From Glaciecola sp964446865 (GTDB lineage Bacteria > Pseudomonadota > Gammaproteobacteria > Enterobacterales > Alteromonadaceae): 64,000 nt of DNA. Below are positions 43,045 to 52,426 of this stretch, in pieces. The stretch lies in NCBI GenBank assembly GCA_964446865.1, contig CAYURD010000008.1:1-64000 (forward strand). Reading direction: 5' to 3'. Under the pieces are notes generated by a model. The model did no database searches and was not told the origin of the DNA. It saw only the letters and a program-made list of their open reading frames with translations. Positions within the stretch are counted from its first letter, which is position 1; every line of letters begins with the position of its first letter. A program made the position numbers and the translations under genes.

Positions 43045-44595
43045 ATGCTAGAGCAGTTTTCGTACTTTTTTTCTATTTTATTTGGTTTGATAAGCGATCC
43101 GACTAATTTGTTAGTGGTGTTTGCCGCAAGCTTTATTGGCATTATTTTTGGTGCTATGCCTGGCTTAACCGCTACTTTAGGTATCGCTTTGTTGACTTCA
43201 CTTACCTATGGTTTTGGGCCAAATATTGCCCTTTTGGCGCTACTGGGTTTATACGTAGGTGCAATATATGGCGGCAGCTACCCGGCCATTTTAATTAATA
43301 TTCCAGGTACGCCTGCAGCCGCAGCCACCGCACTTGATGGTTATCCCCTTACACAAAAAGGCGAAGGCGGACGCGCACTGGGCTTAACTACCACCGCATC
43401 ATTTATTGGTACTATTATTGGATTATTATTTTTAGTCACGCTTTCACCATTTATTGCAAGTATGGCCTTACAATTTACGTCGTGGGAATTTTTCTTATTA
43501 GCCCTATTTGGTATTGTCATTAGTGGTACCTTAACCAGTTCGCAAAACGCCATTAAAGGTTGGATAGCCGGCTTAATTGGGCTGTTTTTAGCCACTATAG
43601 GACGAGATTCTCTTCAGTACTTCCCTCGCTACACTGGTGGTATGAGTGAGTTTGATGCGGGTCTTGAAATTGTCCCTGTGTTAATAGGTGCGTTTGGCAT
43701 TCCACAAGTTATCAAAGTGCTGTCACAGTCAAAAGTGTCAATGACCCCGCCCAAATTAGGCCGAATATTACCTGAGCTTGCCACTATAATGCGTAATCGC
43801 ATCCATATTTTACGAGCTTCAACAATAGGTGTTGGCGTGGGTTCAGTACCTGGTATCGGTGAAGACATTGCAGGCTGGGTATCTTATAGCACTGCTAAAT
43901 CAACCAGTACGCCTACGCAACAAAAAGAGTTTGGAAAGGGCTCAGAAGCCGCCATTGTGTCGTCTGAAACTGCCAACAACGCTTGCATAGGGGGCGCTCT
44001 TATTCCTTTATTAACACTTGGGATCCCAGGCAGTCCACCAGCAGCCATGTTGCTAGGAGCACTGCTATTACATGGCATAACACCTGGGCCTAGTATCGAG
44101 ATAGACCATCCTAACTTTTTACTAGAGGTTACTGCCATTATGGTACTTGCTTCATTTGCTATGTGGGCAAATGGAATGCTATTGGCCAAGCAAGTGGTTA
44201 AGTTACTCACTATACCAAGTTCTTTGTTTATACCGATAGTTGGCGTTTTGTGTATTTTAGGCGGTTATGCACTTGGCCTTAGCATTTTCAATTTGTATGT
44301 TTTGATACCCGTGGGCATTGCTTCTTATTTCTTAAGTGAATTGAAATTTCCAATTGCGCCTATGGTAATAGGCTTGGTCTTAGGGAATATGGCTGACGAG
44401 AGCTTGCGCCGCGCATTAATGTTAAATGAGGGTAGTTTTTTACCTATGTTTGAACGTCCGGTGGCAGTAATACTTTTACTGGTGATTGTCTATTTTATAT
44501 TGACGCAATTTCCGGTTTGCAAAAACATCACTGCACGCTTTTGGACAAGTTTACGCCAAATTTTGATAAAGCCATTTGCACGCAATAAGGGCTAA
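43045..44595 (+). CDS. tctA: Tripartite tricarboxylate transporter large permease TctA
   Basis: A 516-residue protein with about 11-12 membrane segments. It has the TctA repeats: GAMPGLTATLGIALL, SYPAILINIPGTPAAAATALDG and the second GIPGSPPAAMLLGALLLHGI. AGGGGA precedes the ATG. TctA is the conducting subunit of the TctC/TctB/TctA carboxylate importer in the inner membrane. It is co-directional with tctB (53-base gap) and precedes the Gfo/Idh/MocA gene. Confidence 0.93.
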   Translation: MLEQFSYFFSILFGLISDPTNLLVVFAASFIGIIFGAMPGLTATLGIALLTSLTYGFGPNIALLALLGLYVGAIYGGSYPAILINIPGTPAAAATALDGYPLTQKGEGGRALGLTTTASFIGTIIGLLFLVTLSPFIASMALQFTSWEFFLLALFGIVISGTLTSSQNAIKGWIAGLIGLFLATIGRDSLQYFPRYTGGMSEFDAGLEIVPVLIGAFGIPQVIKVLSQSKVSMTPPKLGRILPELATIMRNRIHILRASTIGVGVGSVPGIGEDIAGWVSYSTAKSTSTPTQQKEFGKGSEAAIVSSETANNACIGGALIPLLTLGIPGSPPAAMLLGALLLHGITPGPSIEIDHPNFLLEVTAIMVLASFAMWANGMLLAKQVVKLLTIPSSLFIPIVGVLCILGGYALGLSIFNLYVLIPVGIASYFLSELKFPIAPMVIGLVLGNMADESLRRALMLNEGSFLPMFERPVAVILLLVIVYFILTQFPVCKNITARFWTSLRQILIKPFARNKG

Positions 44596-44657
44596 GATAC
44601 ATTATGTTGACGCGCTATTTACTTTTAATTAATAAGCAAAATTGAGAAGGTGTAAAC

Positions 44658-45686
44658 ATGCCTAACCCATTAACTGTAGTTTGCTCAGGCACTGGCTATT
44701 TTAGTCAATTTCACTACGAAGCATGGTCAAGAGTAGAAGGCGCGACAATTGTAGGGGTTAACAATCGGAATCTCGACAAAGCGAAAGAGTTTTCTGAAAC
44801 ATACAAAATTGAGTACTATCATCACGATTTAGCAACCCTTCTTAAGCAGACGCGACCCGACATTGTTGATGTGATCACTCCCCCTCAAACTCACTTAGCG
44901 GCGGTGAAGCTAGCGGCCGAGCTAAAAATAGACGTGATATGCCAAAAACCTTTTGGTGAGAACCTAGCGCAAGCACAAGAAATGACACGTATTGCTGAAC
45001 TTGCCGGTATAAAGCTTATCATTCATGAAAACTTTCGTTTTATGCCTTGGTTTCGAAAAATAAAATCCTTACTTGACGACAAGGCCGTAGGGGATGTTCT
45101 TAACGTCGAATTCAAACTGCGCCCGGGCGATGGCCAAGGACCTGATGCATATTTGCAAAGGCAGCCGTATTTTCAGACCATGCCCAAGTTTTTGGTACAT
45201 GAAACTGCTATACATCTAGTCGATACTTTTCGATTCTTATTTGGCGAACCAAATAACTTATTTGCTAAATTACGTCGCTGCAATCCGCATATAAAGGGAG
45301 AAGACGCCGGACTAATCGTGTTTGAATTTCAAAACAGCATTCAGGCGGTGTTTGACGGTAATCGTTTACTCGACCATAGTGCAAGTAATACTCGCCGTAC
45401 TATGGGCGAATTTGAAGTTGCGGGCACCAAAGGTGAACTGAGAATAAATGGCGAAGGGGCAATTAGCTTGCGTAAATTTGCACAAGAATCTGCGCAAGAA
45501 CAAACATACAAGTGGCAAGATTCTAATTTTGGTGGCGACTGTGTATTTAATACAATTGCGCACATTGTTGCGCATTATAACCAAGGTGAACATTTAGAAA
45601 ATCAGGCGCAAGACTATTTACAAAATATTAAGATAGAACAGGCCATTTACGAATCAGCACAAACGGGCCGTTTAATAAGGTTTTAG
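44658..45686 (+). CDS. Gfo/Idh/MocA-family oxidoreductase
   Basis: A 342-residue NAD(P)-dependent enzyme. The N-terminal Rossmann domain has VVCSGTGYFSQFHYEAW and the conserved cofactor Lys in CQKPFGENLAQA (the EKP motif); VHETAIHLVDTFRFLFGEP lies in the C-terminal alpha/beta domain with its usual His. Members oxidise or reduce sugars or their derivatives. Immediately followed by an SMP-30-type lactonase gene, so a sugar-to-lactone step is likely; the substrate cannot be read from the sequence. Confidence 0.85.
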   Translation: MPNPLTVVCSGTGYFSQFHYEAWSRVEGATIVGVNNRNLDKAKEFSETYKIEYYHHDLATLLKQTRPDIVDVITPPQTHLAAVKLAAELKIDVICQKPFGENLAQAQEMTRIAELAGIKLIIHENFRFMPWFRKIKSLLDDKAVGDVLNVEFKLRPGDGQGPDAYLQRQPYFQTMPKFLVHETAIHLVDTFRFLFGEPNNLFAKLRRCNPHIKGEDAGLIVFEFQNSIQAVFDGNRLLDHSASNTRRTMGEFEVAGTKGELRINGEGAISLRKFAQESAQEQTYKWQDSNFGGDCVFNTIAHIVAHYNQGEHLENQAQDYLQNIKIEQAIYESAQTGRLIRF

Positions 45687-45704
45687 GCCTTTTTTTGACC
45701 CACA

Positions 45705-46778
45705 ATGGTAAATACAGGACGTTCATCATGGAAAACTACTATCGATATTTATAACAACAAAGATCTTTTGATATCAAATTTACGTTTTGTTGGTAATAAT
45801 TTAGTGCGCCCTGAGTGCGTAATTGCGACGCAAGCAGGTTACCAATATGTCTCGGATTTTAAAGGCGGCGTGAGCCAAATTGATCAACATGGAAAATGCA
45901 CTTTTTACGGCGGGGCTAGCGTTGAGCACGCGCAAGATGGTACCGGTATTTTAAAGCCAAATGGTATATGCATGAATCCAGACGGCAGCTTTTTGATTGC
46001 CCACTTAGGCGAAAAAGACGGCGGCATTTACCGAATAAGTCGTGATCATAATGATAAGAACCAAATAAGCCCTTGGTTAATTGAACTAAATGGTCGGCCC
46101 TTGCCGCCGAGTAATTTTATCTATTTAGATCATCAGGGCCGATATTGGATAACGATTAGTACGCGCCATACACCTCGCGCCATAGCTTATCGCTCAGACA
46201 TAAAAGATGGGTTTATCATTCTTGTCGACGACAACGGGCCTCGTATCGTTGCAGACAATATTGGCTACACCAACGAGGTATATGTTACGCCTTGTGGCAA
46301 AAAGCTTTATGTGAACGCAACGTTCAGCCGCGAAACCCTGAGTTTTGATATTGACAATAAAAACAACCTCATAAATAGACGAGTGGTAGCACGCTACGGC
46401 GCAGGTATTTATCCAGACGGTTTAACCATGGATAACCAAGGGTATTTATGGATAACGAGTATTATTAGTAATAGTATCGTTAGAGTTAATCCTGATACTG
46501 GCAAAACCACACTTATGTTGCAAGACGCTGATCAATCGCATCTAGCTTGGGTGGAAAAGGCGTATTTAGCGCATAAAATGGGCCGCGAACATCTTGATAA
46601 TGTTCAAAGTAGCTTACTGCAAAACATCAGTTCACTCGCCTTTGCTGGTAAAGACTTGTCTTGTATATATTTAGGCTGTTTGTTGGGCGATTCAATTGCC
46701 AAAATATCAACTAATTTTAGCGGATTAGCGCCGAGTCATTGGCTGTTTGATTCGTCCCATTTGACGGTTAAACCATAA
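45705..46778 (+). CDS. SMP-30/gluconolactonase-like cytoplasmic beta-propeller
   Basis: A 357-residue protein without a signal peptide; it begins 18 bases after the oxidoreductase. Beta-propeller strands typical of SMP-30/gluconolactonase/LRE proteins include VRPECVIATQAGYQYVSD, GILKPNGICMNPDGSFLIAH, NIGYTNEVYVTPCGKKLYVN and YPDGLTMDNQGYLWIT, with Glu, Asn and Asp in the expected metal-site places. It would open the sugar lactone made by the Gfo/Idh/MocA enzyme. A second, exported lactonase of this family is at 55005. Confidence 0.82.
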   Translation: MVNTGRSSWKTTIDIYNNKDLLISNLRFVGNNLVRPECVIATQAGYQYVSDFKGGVSQIDQHGKCTFYGGASVEHAQDGTGILKPNGICMNPDGSFLIAHLGEKDGGIYRISRDHNDKNQISPWLIELNGRPLPPSNFIYLDHQGRYWITISTRHTPRAIAYRSDIKDGFIILVDDNGPRIVADNIGYTNEVYVTPCGKKLYVNATFSRETLSFDIDNKNNLINRRVVARYGAGIYPDGLTMDNQGYLWITSIISNSIVRVNPDTGKTTLMLQDADQSHLAWVEKAYLAHKMGREHLDNVQSSLLQNISSLAFAGKDLSCIYLGCLLGDSIAKISTNFSGLAPSHWLFDSSHLTVKP

Positions 46779-46806
46779 ACCCATGTATGAAAAAGAGGTA
46801 AACTTT

Positions 46807-48123
46807 GTGAACAAGCCATTCCTTATAAGCAAACTAGTCAGCGTTTTTGTTACGACTGTATTAGTATTTTTAAGCACCTATACTCAAGCACAAATAAACG
46901 ATATTTGGATAGATTTAGCTGAAAACGAAAACTACGTGCCGCGCCACGAATGCTCGTTTGTACAAGCGGGTGACAAGTTTATCTTGTTTGGTGGGCGCGA
47001 ATCATCAAAGCGACTTGATATGTATGATTTTGCTACCGACAAATGGCAACAAGGCGGTCAGGCTCCCCTAGAATTTAATCATTTTCAGGCTACTTTTTAC
47101 AAAGGTTTTGTATGGGTTATTGGAGCATTTAACAGTAATAATTTTCCCAAAGAACAACCCGAATCACATATTTGGCTTTACTACCCTCCCACTCAAGCGT
47201 GGATTAAAGGGCCTGAAATTCCAGAATCTAGACGCAGAGGTGGAGCAGGTTTAGTCGTCTTCCAAGACAAGTTTTATTTACTAGGTGGTAACACTATTGG
47301 CCATGATGGCGGTTATGTAAATTGGTTTGATGAGTACGACCCTTATCAAAATAAGTGGAAGGTGTTAGAAAATGCTCCGCATGCGCGCGATCATTTTCAT
47401 GCTGCGATTTTAGATGGAAAGCTCTATGCCGCTGGAGGCCGATTATCTGGTGGTAAAAGCGGCGTGTTTGCGCCGCTGGTAAAAGAGGTTGATACCTTTG
47501 ACTTTGCGCTTAACAAGTGGAGCAGCCTAAAAAATGACTTACCAACGCCTCGCGCGGCTCCGGGCATTGCGGTATTTAACGGCGAACTTTTGGTCATGGG
47601 CGGTGAGGGTGAGCGCCAAAAACCAGCCTTTAAAAAAGTGGAAGCATACAACCCAAAAACACAAAAATGGACACAAAAAGCTGACATGAACTACGCCCGT
47701 CATGGTACCCAAACAATCGTATCTGGCGAAGGCATATACATACTAGCAGGGTCACCCGTGCGCGGTGGCGGACGTCAAAAAAACATGGAGGTATATAACA
47801 AAGATGCACCCAGTGGTGAAGCTCTAAAGAACGTTTCATTGGTGAGTCCAAAAACCATTAATATAGATGTAAATCGCATTGGAAAAATTGAAGCCAAGGT
47901 AGTCAATGGTAATACTAGCGTGTTTATCGAAAATATTTATATTAGTGGTAAAGACAAAGCACAATTTAAATTAAGTAGCCAAAGTGCGAGCCAACTTGTC
48001 GATGTCAGTGCATCAGTATTAATAGAGCACATTGGCGACAAGCGTGGTGACACCGCAACGGTGAATATTATATACAACGGCGGTCAACTAGTCAGCACGG
48101 TGGTGGTTGCCATGGTGCAATAA
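46807..48123 (+). CDS. Exported kelch-repeat protein with C-terminal Ig-like domain
   Basis: About 438 residues. I choose the GTG at 46807, since AGAGG lies 8 bases before it and a signal peptide begins there; an ATG at 46783 lacks a ribosome site. Five or so kelch repeats with GG doublets are seen (DKFILFGGRESS, DKFYLLGGNTIG, GKLYAAGGRLSGG, GELLVMGGEGER, EGIYILAGSPVRGGG). The last 110 residues (SPKTINIDVNRIGKIEAKVVN) look like an Ig/ASH-type module. Kelch propellers bind or rearrange sugars (N-acetylneuraminate epimerase, galactose oxidase); the role here is unknown. Its position next to the TonB receptor suggests a glycan substrate. Confidence 0.7.
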   Translation: MNKPFLISKLVSVFVTTVLVFLSTYTQAQINDIWIDLAENENYVPRHECSFVQAGDKFILFGGRESSKRLDMYDFATDKWQQGGQAPLEFNHFQATFYKGFVWVIGAFNSNNFPKEQPESHIWLYYPPTQAWIKGPEIPESRRRGGAGLVVFQDKFYLLGGNTIGHDGGYVNWFDEYDPYQNKWKVLENAPHARDHFHAAILDGKLYAAGGRLSGGKSGVFAPLVKEVDTFDFALNKWSSLKNDLPTPRAAPGIAVFNGELLVMGGEGERQKPAFKKVEAYNPKTQKWTQKADMNYARHGTQTIVSGEGIYILAGSPVRGGGRQKNMEVYNKDAPSGEALKNVSLVSPKTINIDVNRIGKIEAKVVNGNTSVFIENIYISGKDKAQFKLSSQSASQLVDVSASVLIEHIGDKRGDTATVNIIYNGGQLVSTVVVAMVQ

Positions 48124-48128
48124 AGTAA

Positions 48129-48151
48129 AGCAAATTCTCGGTTTATTTGCT
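48129..48151 (+). terminator. Possible terminator after the kelch gene
   Basis: AGCAAAT (48129-48135) and ATTTGCT (48145-48151) form a 7-bp stem directly after the stop at 48123. No T run follows, so it is only a weak candidate. Confidence 0.35.
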
Positions 48152-48269
48152 CACTCTTCTCAATAAGATTCCACAAAATACTACCTTTATAAAGGTGCTT
48201 AAGTGTGTCTAAAAAAGGAAGAAATTATCTGAATAACTCATCAATATAGTTAAATCTTACGTAATCCCC

Positions 48270-48306
48270 TTGCAATTGTGTGCAATTTAAGTAAATATTG
48301 TGTGCA
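48270..48306 (+). promoter_or_regulatory. Direct and inverted repeats upstream of the TonB receptor
   Basis: TTGTGTGCA occurs at 48276-48284 and again at 48298-48306, starts 22 bases apart (two helix turns). The first copy overlaps the inverted repeat TTGCA/TGCAA at 48270-48285. They lie 78-114 bases before the receptor start in an AT-rich promoter region, the expected place for an operator. No regulator in the window is clearly linked to it. Confidence 0.5.
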
Positions 48307-48383
48307 GAACGAGCGCAATGTGAAATTTGTTCACATTTAAAAACAGACTCGTAACACAAAAACAAATGGATAAGGTAACGTAG

Positions 48384-51300
48384 ATGGTTTCTAAAAATAA
48401 ATTCCAGTACTCACTTCTAGCCAAGAGTATTAGCGTAATGTTAGGCACAACGGCCCTAACACCTGTAATCGCTCAAGAAGCGTCCACTAACAACGATGAT
48501 GCCTTAGAAATCATCCAAGTGAGAGGGATTAGAGGAAGCTTACAAGAATCAATGAATATCAAACGCCAATCTATAGGTGTTGTTGATGCTATTTCTGCTG
48601 AAGATATTGGAAAGTTCCCAGATACTAACCTTGCGGAGTCTCTTCAACGTATTACAGGTGTCTCAATTGATAGAAATAACGGAGAAGGACAAAACGTCAC
48701 TGTTCGTGGATTTGGTGCCGATAAAAATATGGTGACCCTAAATGGCAGAATGATGCCAGCAGCTTCAGCTTACGGCAATGGTGGTGGGTCTTCTCGTGCG
48801 TTTGATTTTGGTAATCTAGCGTCAGAAAGTGTCAGAGGCGTAGAAGTATACAAAACCGGTAAAGCCAATATATCAACCGGTGGTATCGGCGCAACAATTA
48901 ACATCATTACGGCTAAGCCATTACAAAGTGAAGGCCTACAGGCAAGCGTTGGTATAAAAGCATTAAGCGATACCACCAATGTAACTGGTGACGATATTAC
49001 GCCAGAAATATCTGGACTGTTTAGTTATACCAATGATGATGCTACATGGGGTGTTGGGCTAAGCGTCAGCAACCAAGTTCGTCACAGTGGAGCCTCTAGA
49101 GCAGGTGTAGGCGGCTGGCGTTTTCAAGAGTGGAATCCTCAGGTCAATACTGCAAATGGTACAACAAGGTACCAAGGTTTTGGGATCGCAGATGGCCCTA
49201 ATGGAGAACAAAGCTCTGCCTATACAGATGGTCAAATCACTAATGCGCCTGAGGTTGGTCAACTATTTGGTGTGCCAAATGATTTGCGTTACTACCACTC
49301 TGACTTTGAAAGGGAACGAACAAATGCGCAATTAACACTTCAATTTGCACCAAACGAGAACCTAACAGCATCTCTAGATTACACCTATGCAAAAAATGAA
49401 TTGTTCGAAGCCGAAGCTCAGGCTGGTTTTTGGCTAACAAGAAGTCACGATAGTATTACTTTTGACACCGACCAACCTGTCGCTACTGGTATTTTGATTG
49501 CAGAATCTCCGGGCGGCACTAAAGATAACACCGCCACTCAAATTTACACGTCTCAAGTAAACACTCTCGATTCGATTGGCCTAAACCTCGAATACGTTGT
49601 TAACGACGACTTCTCGTTAGCATTTGATGTGCATGATTCAACAATGGAAAGTGCGCCCAACAACCTTGGCGGCGTCAAAGACGCAGGTCGCATAATAGCT
49701 GGTCTAGCGTCTCCAGTGGGTTTAACGCAGCAATACGATTTTACGGGCGTTTTCCCACGCATACAGGTCACCACTGACGATTGTGTAAAAAATAGAACCA
49801 CCGATAAGCAAAACCTGCCCGCTTGCAACGGTGTATGGGATACGACTGATATAGGTACAAACTATGCAAGAATAAATTCTTCTGCACAAGAAACCGGGAT
49901 AACGCAAATAAAACTAGACGGCGAGTACTTGTTTGACGAAGGGAAGTTTGATTTTGGTGTTGAAGTACGTTCGATGGAAATGCGTCAATTGCAATCAAAC
50001 TCCACCCTTAGACAAGGTGACTGGGGTATTGCAAACCCAGGTGAAATACCCGATGGATTATTGCAAGAGTTTGATATTTTAGGCCAGTTCTCAGACTATA
50101 ATACTAGCAATACAGGCATTACTGCTTTTAGAGGAAATGCGGTTGATATTACCCGTTGGTCACTTGCCGATTATGGTTATGAGTTTGCGACGGAATTTGA
50201 TATTACCGGTGTACGTGATGATGATCACACCGTAAAAGAAGATACCTTTTCAGTTTATGGGCAATATTCCCTAAACGCTGAAATCGGCTCAATGGAAACC
50301 AATGTATTGGCTGGTATTCGATATGAAAGCACCGATGTATCATCCACGTCAATTCAAGCTATTCCAGTATCCTTGGTTTGGACAGATAACAATGATTTCT
50401 CGATGATCTTCAGTAGCGAAACTGACGGTGTAATGGAAGAGCATAGTTATAATCACATCTTACCAAGCTTAGACATTGATGTGTCTGTAACTGATGAAAT
50501 CAAAGCAAGGGTGTCGTTTGGTCAAACAATAGCTAGAGCTAATTATAATGATTTAAGAGCATCTGTTTCGGGTATTGGTACTGACGCCCCTACTATTATT
50601 GGTTCGACACCACGTGCATCTTCTTCAAACCCTGGGCTTGTCCCGCTGTTATCAACTAACTTGGATGTGTCGGTAGAATACTATTTTGATGATACAAGTT
50701 ACGTTTCAGTTGGTTATTTTGACAAGCGAGTAAGTAACTTTATTGGTAACGAGCAAGTAGAGCTACCTCAGTTTGATTTGCGAGACGCTACTTCTGGACC
50801 GCGAGCTCAGGCGGCGCTCAATGCCCTAAATGCCAATGGTATTACCTTAGAAGAAACCTCTTTGTTTGTAATGACAGCTATATTGGCAAATCCACAGGAT
50901 TTCCCCAATGGTGCGGCTGATTACGTGCCAGGCTTAGCATTTGCTGAACAAATTGCAACCGCTTACGACATTGTCCCCGACGCTTCAGATCCGCAGTATC
51001 AGTTTTTAACGTCACGACCTATCAACAATAGAGATGCTAATTTATATGGCGCTGAGTTTGCGGCGCAGCACTTCTTTGGCGATAGTGGATTTGGTTTATC
51101 TGCAAACTACACTTTGGTTAGGGGTGACGTGAAATATGACAATACGGCTTCGCCATCAATTTCACAATTTGCGCTGACGGGCCTAAGCGATAGTGCAAAC
51201 TTAGTCGGAATATATGAAAAAGATGGTTTACAAGCTCGAATCGCTTATAACTGGCGAGATGAATTTTTAACCCAGGCAGGCAGAACCCCATCTTACACGG

Positions 51301-51482
51301 AAGCATATTCTCAATGGGACTTTACTGTGAGTTACGATGTAAGTGAACAGCTCAATATCTCAGTGCAAGGTATAAACGTGACTAACGAAGATCAGCGAAC
51401 CCATGCTAGGTCAAAACGTCAAATTTGGAATATTATTGACCTAGGCGCTAGATATCAAATCGCGGCAAGATATGTATTTTAA
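48384..51482 (+). CDS. TonB-dependent outer-membrane receptor (carbohydrate type)
   Basis: A 1032-residue receptor with signal peptide (about 1-30, ending VIAQE). EIIQVRG resembles a TonB box, followed by the plug domain (GVVDAISAEDIGKFPDTNLAESLQRITGVSID, NVTVRGFGADKNMVTLNGR, GGIGATINIITAKPL), then a 22-strand barrel ending in YVF. The TonB-box, plug length and IRGSLQESMNIKR motif place it with the large Alteromonadales/Caulobacter oligosaccharide importers. No SusD partner is present. It is followed by the SapC, cupin-like and halogenase-like genes and should import an oligosaccharide produced by the hydrolases in the window. Confidence 0.93.
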   Translation: MVSKNKFQYSLLAKSISVMLGTTALTPVIAQEASTNNDDALEIIQVRGIRGSLQESMNIKRQSIGVVDAISAEDIGKFPDTNLAESLQRITGVSIDRNNGEGQNVTVRGFGADKNMVTLNGRMMPAASAYGNGGGSSRAFDFGNLASESVRGVEVYKTGKANISTGGIGATINIITAKPLQSEGLQASVGIKALSDTTNVTGDDITPEISGLFSYTNDDATWGVGLSVSNQVRHSGASRAGVGGWRFQEWNPQVNTANGTTRYQGFGIADGPNGEQSSAYTDGQITNAPEVGQLFGVPNDLRYYHSDFERERTNAQLTLQFAPNENLTASLDYTYAKNELFEAEAQAGFWLTRSHDSITFDTDQPVATGILIAESPGGTKDNTATQIYTSQVNTLDSIGLNLEYVVNDDFSLAFDVHDSTMESAPNNLGGVKDAGRIIAGLASPVGLTQQYDFTGVFPRIQVTTDDCVKNRTTDKQNLPACNGVWDTTDIGTNYARINSSAQETGITQIKLDGEYLFDEGKFDFGVEVRSMEMRQLQSNSTLRQGDWGIANPGEIPDGLLQEFDILGQFSDYNTSNTGITAFRGNAVDITRWSLADYGYEFATEFDITGVRDDDHTVKEDTFSVYGQYSLNAEIGSMETNVLAGIRYESTDVSSTSIQAIPVSLVWTDNNDFSMIFSSETDGVMEEHSYNHILPSLDIDVSVTDEIKARVSFGQTIARANYNDLRASVSGIGTDAPTIIGSTPRASSSNPGLVPLLSTNLDVSVEYYFDDTSYVSVGYFDKRVSNFIGNEQVELPQFDLRDATSGPRAQAALNALNANGITLEETSLFVMTAILANPQDFPNGAADYVPGLAFAEQIATAYDIVPDASDPQYQFLTSRPINNRDANLYGAEFAAQHFFGDSGFGLSANYTLVRGDVKYDNTASPSISQFALTGLSDSANLVGIYEKDGLQARIAYNWRDEFLTQAGRTPSYTEAYSQWDFTVSYDVSEQLNISVQGINVTNEDQRTHARSKRQIWNIIDLGARYQIAARYVF

Positions 51483-51659
51483 TCCAAACCCAATAAAGAG
51501 CTAAAGGTTTTACCTAGTAACCACGGGATATTGCCAAGAATACTTGCATTATCCCGATAATTTTGGCTTTATAGGAACTGTCGGTCTCATTTGTTTGTGT
51601 GTGTGTGTACGTGTGAGAACGGCAGGTCCTATATCCAAGCCATTAAGAAGTACCCAATT

Positions 51660-52391
51660 ATGCCCAGTCATCAAGTTCTAAATAACATCCAGCATAAAGA
51701 TACAAAAATAATCAATCAATATGGTGCAAAATTCGGGGATAATATTGGCACAGTAATCTCGTTTCCATTTGAATTTATGGCTCTTCACAAAGAGTATCCA
51801 ATCTTCTTTCGCAAAGATGATACAAATGGTAGCTTTCAAGCTGTGGCTATGCTTGGATTTATGCAAGACCGCAATCTATTTTTAGGTAAAGACGATGAAT
51901 GGCGAGCAAACTATACACCTGCCGCTATAGCGAGAGGGCCATTTTTTATCGGATTCCAAAATCAATCAGCAGATAATGGCCCGTCCAATGCACCCGTTAT
52001 TCACATAGATATGTCTCACCCAAAAGTAAATGATAAAGAAGGTCAAGCCGTGTTCTTAGAGCATGGTGGCAACAGTCCATATTTGGAAGATATCAGCAAA
52101 CTATTAGGCTACATGATGGACGGACTCGAAGAATGTAATCTAATGATTTCTAATTTTGACAAGTTAGGCCTTATAGAACCAATAGAGCTTCAAGTTGCCT
52201 CAGGTGAAAATCAAGTGCATAAGTTACATGGTAACTACACTATTAGTCAGGATGCCTTAGCAAATTTGTCTGCCGAGAACTTAAAAGCATTGCAAAATTC
52301 TGGTTTTTTACATCATGCTTATATGATGATCGCATCATTAAGCAATATACAAAAACTCGTTAACTGGCAGAATGACTTGACGGTAGGCTAG
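51660..52391 (+). CDS. SapC-family protein
   Basis: A 243-residue protein; ATG 51660 is chosen (MPSHQVLNN) although its ribosome site is weak and the frame extends to 51591 with an unusual Cys-rich start. It has the SapC family features: DNIGTVISFPFEFMALHKEYPIFFRKD, GFMQDRNLFLGKDDEWRANY and PVIHIDMSHPKVNDKEG. The family is named after a Campylobacter S-layer gene but its activity is unknown. In many proteobacteria it lies next to a TonB receptor, a cupin-like protein and a tryptophan-halogenase homologue, exactly as here. Confidence 0.82.
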   Translation: MPSHQVLNNIQHKDTKIINQYGAKFGDNIGTVISFPFEFMALHKEYPIFFRKDDTNGSFQAVAMLGFMQDRNLFLGKDDEWRANYTPAAIARGPFFIGFQNQSADNGPSNAPVIHIDMSHPKVNDKEGQAVFLEHGGNSPYLEDISKLLGYMMDGLEECNLMISNFDKLGLIEPIELQVASGENQVHKLHGNYTISQDALANLSAENLKALQNSGFLHHAYMMIASLSNIQKLVNWQNDLTVG

Positions 52392-52426
52392 TTAAAAAAA
52401 ACTGTCGAGACAGGCAAACCAAAAAT

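Noticed and set aside
43007..43050. 14-codon reading frame overlapping the tctA start, considered as a leader peptide
   Set aside because: No regulatory codon run and no attenuator hairpin; the tctA ribosome site lies inside it, so chance is the simplest explanation.
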